Shown here piece after piece: positions 1 through 6,828 of a stretch of 6,828 bases of DNA (within the stretch, counting starts at the first letter, position 1; each line of letters begins with the position of its first letter). The notes below the pieces were generated by a model. That model was given only the letters and a program-made list of their open reading frames with translations. It was not told where the DNA came from and did not search any database. The position numbers and the translations under genes were made by a program. Source of the stretch: DASVDK01 sp036562265 [NCBI: Thermodesulfobacteriota bacterium] (lineage in GTDB: Bacteria; DASVDK01); NCBI GenBank assembly GCA_036562265.1, contig DATCKS010000047.1:1-6828 (forward strand). Direction: 5' to 3'.

Positions 1-2535
<2,535 letters not shown>

Positions 2536-2606
2536 GCGGCCGCTCGCCTTCGGCTCCCCGGAGGCCCGCCGCAGGACGGGGGCGCCGGCGCCTCGCGAGG
2601 CGGGGC

Positions 2607-2644
2607 GGCTCGGGGGGCGGGACATGCGGCCCCCGCCCCGAGCC
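2607..2644 (+). terminator. GC-rich hairpin downstream of rpoC, possible terminator
   Basis: The arms GGCTCGGGG(GG)CGGG (2607-2621) and CCCGCCCCGAGCC (2632-2644) pair over 13 bp, with two bulged G residues and a 10-nt loop. The hairpin sits about 70 nt after the rpoC stop. No T-run follows, so it is not a classical intrinsic terminator. It may slow or end transcription leaving rpoBC, or shield the mRNA 3' end. The surrounding gap 2536-2693 also holds shorter palindromes at 2581-2592, 2589-2602 and 2666-2678, and no gene that I can see. Confidence 0.4.
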
Positions 2645-2693
2645 GGCGGTGCAGGTGGCCGGCGTGCGGGGACCCCGCGAGGGGCGTCATGTG

Positions 2694-2731
2694 CCCGCCG
2701 GACGCCTCGGTCGACCGAGGCGTCCGGCGGG
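2694..2731. repeat. Perfect 38-bp palindrome upstream of the rpsL promoter
   Basis: The arm 2694-2710 (CCCGCCGGACGCCTCGG) is the exact reverse complement of 2715-2731, and the four centre bases TCGA are themselves palindromic. In RNA this gives a 17-bp stem with a four-base loop. It ends five bases before the -35 box of the rpsL promoter. It could terminate read-through from rpoC, although no T-run follows, or bind a dimeric protein as an operator. Which of these applies cannot be told from the sequence. Confidence 0.85.
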
Positions 2732-2736
2732 GGCGC

Positions 2737-2764
2737 TTGACAGGCCGTAAGTCACTGTTAAACT
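2737..2764 (+). promoter_or_regulatory. sigma70-type promoter of the str operon
   Basis: A perfect -35 box TTGACA (2737-2742) is followed by a 16-bp spacer and TAAACT (2759-2764), a 4/6 match to TATAAT. TG at 2756-2757 lies one base before the -10 and makes an extended -10. This is the most AT-rich patch in the rpoC-rpsL gap. Transcription would start near 2771, giving an rpsL leader of about 23 nt. It would let rpsL-rpsG-fusA-tuf be transcribed independently of rpoBC. Confidence 0.7.
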
Positions 2765-2793
2765 AGCCAGGTTTGCGGATTTCAGGGGAGAGT

Positions 2794-3165
2794 ATGCCGA
2801 CGATCAGCCAGCTCGTCCGGTACGGGCGGGCGAAGGTTCAGGCCAAGAACAAGGCGCCGGCCCTTCAGGGTTCGCCGCAGAAGCGCGGGGTCTGCACCCG
2901 CGTGTACACGACGACGCCCAAGAAGCCGAACTCGGCGCTGCGCAAGGTCGCGCGCGTTCGCCTGACCAACCACGTCGAGGTCACGTCGTACATTCCTGGC
3001 GTCGGCCACAATCTCCAGGAGCACTCGGTCGTCCTCATTCGCGGCGGCCGCGTCAAGGACCTCCCGGGCGTCCGGTACCACATCATCCGCGGCACCCTCG
3101 ACTCGGTTGGGGTCCAGAACCGCAAGCAGGGCCGCTCGAAGTACGGGGCGAAGCGACCGAAGTAA
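2794..3165 (+). CDS. rpsL: 30S ribosomal protein S12
   Basis: S12 sits at the decoding centre of the 30S subunit and helps control tRNA-selection accuracy. The product is 123 residues, the family's usual length, beginning [12 protein letters not shown]. The ATG at 2794 is chosen because it gives the canonical N-terminus and follows AGGGGAG (2784-2790) by three bases. An in-frame TTG at 2773 would only add seven unconserved residues and lies at the predicted transcription start. The loop [13 protein letters not shown] (residues 39-51) and the motif [14 protein letters not shown] (83-96) are intact. They include K43, K88, D89 and P91 in E. coli numbering, so the usual streptomycin-resistance substitutions are absent at these positions. 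It is the first gene after the promoter. The next gene, rpsG, begins only after an abnormal 724-nt gap. Confidence 0.98.
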   Translation: MPTISQLVRYGRAKVQAKNKAPALQGSPQKRGVCTRVYTTTPKKPNSALRKVARVRLTNHVEVTSYIPGVGHNLQEHSVVLIRGGRVKDLPGVRYHIIRGTLDSVGVQNRKQGRSKYGAKRPK

Positions 3166-3330
3166 CTTCACCGCCAGCTCGATGACCCACGAGCCCGGGT
3201 CGTAGCAGGGCCCAGGGCGCGTGTCGGCTCCCGCACAGGATCCCCGGTTGAGGGGTTGCGGCCAGAAGGGTGGCCGCCCGCCGGGGCGATCAGGGGGGGC
3301 TGAATCGGGTGGCTTTTCGCCTTTGTATCG
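3166..3330 (+). other. Non-repetitive first part of the rpsL-rpsG gap, with a two-part hairpin
   Basis: I see no gene here. The clearest structure is at 3242-3286. Its inner stem GCGGCCA/TGGCCGC (3258-3264 with 3271-3277) has a six-base loop. An outer stem CCCCGG/CCGGGG (3242-3247 with 3281-3286) encloses it, with unpaired bases between. The inner-stem sequence equals the closing-stem sequence of the last array unit (3779-3785 with 3856-3862), so it may be a diverged relative of the array. A weaker pairing is GAGCC (3191-3195) with GGCTC (3226-3230). Around 3308-3326 there is a short T-rich patch without a convincing stem. Confidence 0.5.
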
Positions 3331-3372
3331 GGAGGCGAGGGCCCCGGTTGGAGCGCGGCGTGTGCCGCGCGA

Positions 3373-3486
3373 GCCGGCGCAGGGAGCGCCGGCGTGAGGT
3401 GAGGGCCCCGGATCGGCTGGCGGCCCGCGGGGCCGCCGAGGGGCGGAGCGCGGGCTTGCCCCGCGCGGAGCGGACGGCGGCGGCGA
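3373..3486 (+). repeat. Array unit 0 (divergent, 114 nt)
   Basis: Hairpin a is GCCGGCGC/GCGCCGGC (3373-3393) with a five-base loop AGGGA and no leader. Hairpin b is GGCGGCCC/GGGCCGCC (3419-3437), loop GCG. Hairpin c is GCGCGGG/CCCGCGC (3448-3466), loop CTTGC. The closing stem keeps GGT/GCC and the G-A/G-A step (3398-3402 with 3485-3489), but the inner part pairs poorly. This is the most degenerate of the four main units. Confidence 0.7.
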
Positions 3487-3610
3487 GCCGTTGATCGAAG
3501 CGGCGCCGCAAGGCGCCGCAGAGGCGAGCGGCCACCGGTTCGGAGCGAGCCGAAGGCTCGCATGGAGCGGAGGCCCGGCTCGGCCGGGCCGGAGCGGAAG
3601 CCGGCCCCGA
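3487..3610 (+). repeat. Array unit 1 (124 nt)
   Basis: Leader GCCGTTGATCGAA. Hairpin a is GCGGCGCC/GGCGCCGC (3500-3519) with loop GCAA. Hairpin b is GCGAGCC/GGCTCGC (3545-3561), loop GAA. Hairpin c is GGCCCGGC/GCCGGGCC (3572-3590), loop TCG. The closing stem pairs GGC (3523-3525) with GCC (3611-3613), then the G-A/G-A step, then GCGGCC (3528-3533) with GGCCCC (3603-3608), with one C-C mismatch. Confidence 0.8.
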
Positions 3611-3737
3611 GCCGTTGGTGGAAGGTGCGGCGCAAGCCGCACCGTGAGGCGAGCCGCCACCGGTGAATGGCGCGCCGAGAGGCGCGCCGACGAGCGGAGC
3701 CCGGGTTGACCTCGGGCGGAGCGGACGGCGGCGGCGA
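3611..3737 (+). repeat. Array unit 2 (127 nt)
   Basis: Leader GCCGTTGGTGGAA. Hairpin a is GGTGCGGC/GCCGCACC (3624-3643), again with loop GCAA but different paired arms. Hairpin b is GGCGCGCC/GGCGCGCC (3669-3688), loop GAGA. Hairpin c is GCCCGGG/CTCGGGC (3699-3717), with one G-T pair and loop TTGAC. The closing stem pairs GGC (3648-3650) with GCC (3738-3740), then the G-A/G-A step, then GCCGCC (3653-3658) with GGCGGC (3730-3735). Confidence 0.8.
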
Positions 3738-3864
3738 GCCGTTGATCGAAGCGGCGCCGCAAGGCGCCGCAGAGGCGAGCGGCCACCGGATCGGTTGGCG
3801 GCCCGCAGGGCCGCCGAGGAGCGGAGGGCCGGCTTGGCCGGCCCGGAGCGGAAGCTGGCCGCGA
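3738..3864 (+). repeat. Array unit 3 (127 nt), adjoining the rpsG leader
   Basis: Hairpin a is GCGGCGCC/GGCGCCGC (3751-3770) with loop GCAA, identical to unit 1. Hairpin b is GGCGGCCC/GGGCCGCC (3797-3815), loop GCA. Hairpin c is GGGCCGGC/GCCGGCCC (3826-3844), loop TTG. The closing stem is the best in the array: GGC (3774-3776) with GCC (3865-3867), the G-A/G-A step, then seven pairs GCGGCCA (3779-3785) with TGGCCGC (3856-3862). Its 3' strand ends five bases before the rpsG Shine-Dalgarno core. Confidence 0.8.
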
Positions 3865-3872
3865 GCCGTTGA

Positions 3873-3877
3873 AGGAG
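3873..3877 (+). promoter_or_regulatory. Shine-Dalgarno of rpsG, next to the last array stem
   Basis: AGGAG at 3873-3877 lies 12 bases before the rpsG ATG, a rather long spacing. It starts five bases after the closing stem of the last array unit (3' strand ending 3867). Folding, or protein binding to that stem, could therefore affect ribosome access. It is the best ribosome-binding site I can see for this start. Confidence 0.65.
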
Positions 3878-3889
3878 AAGTCGGGACAT

Positions 3890-4360
3890 ATGCCGAGGCG
3901 TCGCGTAGTTGTCAAGCGTGAGCTGCCGCCCGATCCGGTCTACCAGGACCGGCTCGTCACGCGCTTCATCAACAACGTGATGAGGGCGGGCAAGAAGAGC
4001 ACGGCCGAGCGGATCGTGTACCAGGCCTTCTCCCTGATCGGCGAGAAGGCGAAGGAGGACCCGCTCAAGATCTTCCGGCGGGCGCTCGACAACGTGAAGC
4101 CGGCCATCGAGGTGAAGAGCCGCCGCGTGGGTGGGTCGACCTACCAGGTGCCGGTCGAGGTACGGCCGGAGCGGCGGGTGACGCTCGGCATGCGGTGGAT
4201 CATCCAGTACGCGCGTTCGCGAGGCGAGAAGACGATGCAGGTCAAGCTCGCGAACGAGCTGCTCGATGCGGCGAACAACCGCGGGGGCGCGGTCAAGAAG
4301 CGCGAGGACGTTCACAAGATGGCGGAAGCCAACAAGGCCTTCGCGCACTACCGCTGGTAA
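3890..4360 (+). CDS. rpsG: 30S ribosomal protein S7
   Basis: S7 is a primary assembly protein that nucleates the 3' major domain (head) of 16S rRNA and lies near the E site. The product is 156 residues, a usual length, starting [20 protein letters not shown]. The ATG at 3890 is chosen for this canonical N-terminus; an in-frame TTG at 3869 would add seven residues and swallow the Shine-Dalgarno. Conserved segments visible are [19 protein letters not shown] (residues 26-44), the RNA-binding beta-hairpin region [13 protein letters not shown], the [15 protein letters not shown] helix region, and the end AFAHYRW. In E. coli S7 represses its own operon by binding the S12-S7 intercistronic mRNA. Here that interval is occupied by the structured array. 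fusA follows after 41 nt. Confidence 0.98.
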   Translation: MPRRRVVVKRELPPDPVYQDRLVTRFINNVMRAGKKSTAERIVYQAFSLIGEKAKEDPLKIFRRALDNVKPAIEVKSRRVGGSTYQVPVEVRPERRVTLGMRWIIQYARSRGEKTMQVKLANELLDAANNRGGAVKKREDVHKMAEANKAFAHYRW

Positions 4361-4401
4361 CGGCCCGCCGTCGCAGCGAACAGGTTTTGAGGTAGACGAA
4401 A

Positions 4402-6507
4402 GTGGCACGCACGGTACCCCTCGAGCGGACCCGCAACATCGGGATCGCCGCGCACATCGACGCGGGCAAGACGACCACGACGGAGCGGATCCTCTACTAC
4501 ACCGGCGTCTCGTACAAGCTCGGCGAAACCCACGAGGGGACCGCCGTGATGGACTGGATGGAGCAGGAGCAGGAGCGGGGGATCACCATCACCTCCGCCG
4601 CCACCACCTGCTTCTGGCGGGACCACCGGATCAACATCATCGACACTCCGGGCCACGTCGACTTCACGATCGAGGTCGAGCGCTCGATGCGCGTCCTCGA
4701 CGGCGCCGTGGCGGTCTTCGACGGCGGCAACGGGGTCGAGCCGCAGTCGGAGACCGTGTGGCGCCAGGCCGACAAGTACGGCGTCCCCCGGATCGCGTTC
4801 ATCAACAAGATGGACAAGATCGGCGCCGACTTCGACATGTGCATCCGGAGCATGGTGGACCGGCTCAAGACCAACCCGGTGCCCATCCAGCTGCCGATCG
4901 GGGTCGAGGACGACTTCAGGGGGGTCGTCGACCTCGTGAGGATGGTCGGCTACGTGTACGACGACTCGGCCCTCGGCGCGAAGTACAACGAGGTGCCGAT
5001 CCCGGACGACCTCAAGGCGAAGGCCGAGCAGGCGCGCGAGCGGATCATCGAGGCGGTGGCCGACGTCGACGAGTCGATCATGAACAAGTACCTCGGCGGC
5101 GAGCCCATCTCGGAGGCCGAGCTCAAGGCGGCGCTCCGGGCGGGCACCTGCCAGATGAAGCTCGTGCCGGTCCTCTGCGGCGCCGCCTTCAAGAACAAGG
5201 GGATCCAGCCGCTGCTCGACGCGGTCGTCGACTACCTGCCGTCGCCGCTCGACATCCCGCCGGTCAAGGGCAAGACGCCCGACGGCGAGGAGGACCAGCG
5301 CGAGGCGAGTGACGACGCGCCCTTCTCGGCGCTCGCCTTCAAGATCATGACCGACCCGTTCGTCGGTCAGCTCACGTTCATCCGGGTCTACTCGGGCACG
5401 CTCGCGGCCGGCTCCACGGTCTACAACGCGACGAAGGAGAAGCGCGAGCGGATCGGCCGCCTCCTCAAGATGCACGCGAACAAGCGCGAGGAGATCAAGG
5501 AGGTCCTGGCCGGGGACATCGCCGCCTGCGTGGGGCTCAAGACGGCCACGACCGGCGACACCCTCTGCGACGAGAAGAAGCCGATCATCCTCGAGCGGAT
5601 GGAGTTCCCGGACCCGGTCATCCACATCGCGATCGAGCCGAAGACCAAGGCCGATCAGGAGAAGCTCGGCCTCTCGCTCCAGAAGCTCGCGACCGAGGAC
5701 CCGTCGTTCCGGACGTACACGGACGAGGAGACGGGCCAGACCATCATCGCGGGGATGGGCGAGCTGCACCTCGAGATCATCGTCGACCGCCTCATGCGGG
5801 AGTTCAAGGTCGAGGCGAACGTCGGCAAGCCGCAGGTCGCCTACCGCGAGACGATCACGAAGCAGGTCGAGGCCGAGGGCAAGTTCATCCGCCAGTCGGG
5901 CGGCAAGGGGCAGTACGGTCACGTCTGGCTCCGCCTCATCCCGCTCGAGCCGGGCAAGGGCTTCGAGTTCCGCAACCTCATCGTCGGGGGCGTGGTTCCG
6001 AAGGAGTTCATCCCGGCGGTCGAGAAGGGAGTCATCGAGGCGATGCAGACGGGCGTCCTCGCGGGCTACCCGATGGTGGACATCGCGGTGGAGCTCTTCG
6101 ACGGGTCGTACCACGAGGTCGACTCGTCGGAGATGGCGTTCAAGATCGCCGGCTCCATGGGCTTCAAGGAGGGGGCGCGCAACGCGAAGCCGATCCTCCT
6201 CGAGCCGATCATGGACGTCGAGGTGATCTTCCCGGAGGAGTTCATGGGGGCCGTCGTCGGCGACCTGAACGCCCGCCGGGGGAGGGTCATGGGCGTCGAG
6301 CCGCGTGCCGGGGTCCAGGTGCTGCGCGGCCAGGTGCCGCTCGGCAACATGTTCGGGTACTCGACCGACCTCCGGTCGGCGACCCAGGGCCGGGCGACCT
6401 ACACGATGCAGTTCCACCACTACGAGCAGGTGCCGCAGTCGATTGCGGACGAGATCATCGGCAAGGCGAAGGGCGCGGCCGGCAAGGTCCCGGTCGGCGG
6501 CCGCTAG
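4402..6507 (+). CDS. fusA: Translation elongation factor G
   Basis: EF-G is the GTPase that drives tRNA-mRNA translocation and, with RRF, ribosome recycling. It has 701 residues, within the normal range. The start is GTG at 4402, supported by GAGGT (4389-4393) eight bases upstream and by the canonical N-terminus [20 protein letters not shown]. The GTPase motifs are complete: G1 AHIDAGKT (17-24), G2 RGITI (59-63), G3 DTPGH (81-85, with the catalytic His85), G4 NKMD (135-138), and a G5-like CGAAFKNKG near 270. Later landmarks are [18 protein letters not shown] (domain III), [12 protein letters not shown] and [14 protein letters not shown] (domain IV, the latter carrying the tip histidine), and [15 protein letters not shown] (domain V). 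It looks like ordinary housekeeping EF-G in the str operon, between rpsG and tuf. Confidence 0.98.
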   Translation: MARTVPLERTRNIGIAAHIDAGKTTTTERILYYTGVSYKLGETHEGTAVMDWMEQEQERGITITSAATTCFWRDHRINIIDTPGHVDFTIEVERSMRVLDGAVAVFDGGNGVEPQSETVWRQADKYGVPRIAFINKMDKIGADFDMCIRSMVDRLKTNPVPIQLPIGVEDDFRGVVDLVRMVGYVYDDSALGAKYNEVPIPDDLKAKAEQARERIIEAVADVDESIMNKYLGGEPISEAELKAALRAGTCQMKLVPVLCGAAFKNKGIQPLLDAVVDYLPSPLDIPPVKGKTPDGEEDQREASDDAPFSALAFKIMTDPFVGQLTFIRVYSGTLAAGSTVYNATKEKRERIGRLLKMHANKREEIKEVLAGDIAACVGLKTATTGDTLCDEKKPIILERMEFPDPVIHIAIEPKTKADQEKLGLSLQKLATEDPSFRTYTDEETGQTIIAGMGELHLEIIVDRLMREFKVEANVGKPQVAYRETITKQVEAEGKFIRQSGGKGQYGHVWLRLIPLEPGKGFEFRNLIVGGVVPKEFIPAVEKGVIEAMQTGVLAGYPMVDIAVELFDGSYHEVDSSEMAFKIAGSMGFKEGARNAKPILLEPIMDVEVIFPEEFMGAVVGDLNARRGRVMGVEPRAGVQVLRGQVPLGNMFGYSTDLRSATQGRATYTMQFHHYEQVPQSIADEIIGKAKGAAGKVPVGGR

Positions 6508-6533
6508 TCGGCCCCCCGCGGGCCCGATCCCGT

Positions 6534-6555
6534 GCCGCCGCGTGACGCGGGCGGC
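6534..6555 (+). other. Hairpin in the fusA-tuf spacer
   Basis: GCCGCCGCG (6534-6542) pairs with 6546-6555 over nine base pairs, with one bulged G and a three-base TGA loop. A shorter GGCCC/GGGCC pairing lies just upstream (6510-6514 with 6520-6524). The hairpin ends eight bases before the tuf Shine-Dalgarno (from 6563). No T-run follows, so read-through into tuf is expected. It could mark an mRNA processing or stability point that lets tuf be expressed above fusA, but nothing here proves that. Confidence 0.35.
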
Positions 6556-6576
6556 CGTGGGTGAGGAGAGGGATAC

Positions 6577-6828
6577 ATGGCGAAGGCCAAGTTCGAGCGG
6601 AAGAAGCCGCACGTGAACATTGGGACGATTGGGCACGTGGACCACGGCAAGACGACGTTGACGGCGGCGATCACGAAGGTCCTGGCCAAGCAGGGGATGG
6701 CGGAGTTCAAGGGGTACGAGCAGATCGACAACGCGCCGGAGGAGCGGGAGCGGGGGATCACGATCAACACCTCGCACGTGGAGTACGAGACGGAGAAGCG
6801 GCACTACGCGCACGTCGACTGCCCGGGG
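6577..6828 (+). CDS. tuf: Translation elongation factor Tu (5' part)
   Basis: EF-Tu delivers aminoacyl-tRNA to the ribosomal A site as a GTP complex. 84 codons are visible and the frame runs off the right edge. The ATG at 6577 follows GAGGAG (6563-6568) by eight bases and gives the canonical start [21 protein letters not shown]1 is GHVDHGKT (residues 19-26), the switch I motif is RGITI (59-63), and the window stops inside G3 after DCPG (81-84). The spacer from fusA is 69 nt. In this short stretch six of seven glycines are GGG and seven of eight threonines are ACG, a stronger G-ending bias than in the start of fusA, though the sample is small. Confidence 0.97.
   Translation, partial: MAKAKFERKKPHVNIGTIGHVDHGKTTLTAAITKVLAKQGMAEFKGYEQIDNAPEERERGITINTSHVEYETEKRHYAHVDCPG

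Larger units (their letters stand above)
3331..3867 (+). repeat. Tandem array of ~125-nt structured units between rpsL and rpsG
   Basis: The recurring anchor GAGCC(GTTG) falls at 3371, 3485, 3609, 3736 and 3863. Taking the GCC register points (3373, 3487, 3611, 3738, 3865), the spacings are 114, 124, 127 and 127 bases. Each unit runs: leader, hairpin a, a GAGGYGAG segment leading to CCGG, hairpin b, GGAGCGG-like linker, hairpin c, GGAGCGGA, closing segment. Hairpin arms differ between units yet stay complementary. A partial, degenerate unit opens the array at 3331-3372: GGAGGCGAGGGCCCCGG, then the hairpin GCGCGGC/GCCGCGC at 3353-3370. The spacings are not multiples of three, which argues against coding. 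The array has the operon's transcription direction and runs directly into the rpsG ribosome-binding site. I do not recognise it as a named RNA or repeat family. Confidence 0.85.

Noticed and set aside
3308-3326. Intrinsic terminator after rpsL (GGC, TTTTC, GCC then TTTG)
   Set aside because: The stem is only three base pairs and the T-run is three bases, too weak to call.
3706-3711. TTGACC as a -35 box of an internal rpsG promoter
   Set aside because: It is the loop of hairpin c in unit 2 plus the first base of its 3' arm, and nothing resembling a -10 lies 15-19 bases downstream.
3487-3864. CRISPR array
   Set aside because: Units are 124-127 bases and similar over most of their length. There are no short identical repeats with unique spacers, and no cas genes.
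3331-3867. Insertion sequence or MITE
   Set aside because: No transposase, no terminal inverted repeats bracketing the whole block, and no target-site duplication that I could identify. A non-autonomous origin is not excluded.
2782-3915. A 377-residue minus-strand open frame across rpsL and the array, with a second overlapping one at 3290-4408
   Set aside because: Stops are rare in such GC-rich DNA. The frames run antisense to rpsL or rpsG, and their Arg/Pro/Ala-rich product simply mirrors the repeat. The 127-base period puts successive units in different frames.
3270-3921. Short plus-strand open frames inside the array (for example 3491-3709 and 3663-3872)
   Set aside because: No convincing ribosome-binding site, no family resemblance, and the repeat period is not a multiple of three. 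Hairpin pairing, not amino-acid sequence, is what is kept between units.
4348-6813. An 821-residue minus-strand open frame opposite fusA
   Set aside because: Antisense shadow produced by the strong third-position GC bias of fusA; its product is Arg/Leu/Asp/Val-rich low-complexity sequence.

Overview
The window is a slice of the conserved transcription/translation locus of a high-GC bacterium. In order on the + strand it holds the 3' two-thirds of rpoC (RNA polymerase beta' subunit), complete rpsL (S12), complete rpsG (S7), complete fusA (EF-G) and the first 84 codons of tuf (EF-Tu). RpoC carries a large insertion inside the trigger loop (the SI3 type familiar from E. coli). That argues for a Gram-negative-type lineage rather than an actinobacterium, despite the GC-rich codon use. 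A high-GC deltaproteobacterial/myxobacterial or Methylomirabilota/Rokubacteria-like genome would fit, but the sequence alone does not settle the phylum.

Layout. 1-2535 is rpoC. 2536-2736 is a GC-rich gap with several inverted repeats, ending in a perfect 38-bp palindrome. A good sigma70-type promoter with an extended -10 (2737-2764) follows directly and should start the str operon. rpsL lies at 2794-3165. 3166-3889 is a 724-nt gap between rpsL and rpsG, which are normally close neighbours. rpsG (3890-4360), fusA (4402-6507, GTG start) and tuf (from 6577) then follow with short spacers and good Shine-Dalgarno sequences.

The rpsL-rpsG gap is the unusual part. From about 3331 to 3867 it is a tandem array with register points at 3373, 3487, 3611, 3738 and 3865 (spacings 114, 124, 127 and 127). 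Each unit has three strong hairpins, called a, b and c here. Arm sequences differ between units but remain complementary. Loops tend to be kept, with hairpin a closed by GCAA in three units. Hairpins b and c are enclosed by a longer stem containing a tandem G-A/G-A step, so each unit can be drawn as a three-way junction. The period is not a multiple of three, so the array is not coding. GNRA-type loops and G-A mismatches on the sense strand suggest selection as RNA within the str-operon transcript. In E. coli this same intercistronic region is where S7 represses its own operon, so a cis-regulatory role is a reasonable but untested idea. A dispersed GC-rich palindromic repeat that landed here is the main alternative.

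The genes work together in the usual way: S12 and S7 are 30S subunit proteins, EF-G and EF-Tu are the elongation GTPases, and beta' is the polymerase subunit whose gene lies just upstream.
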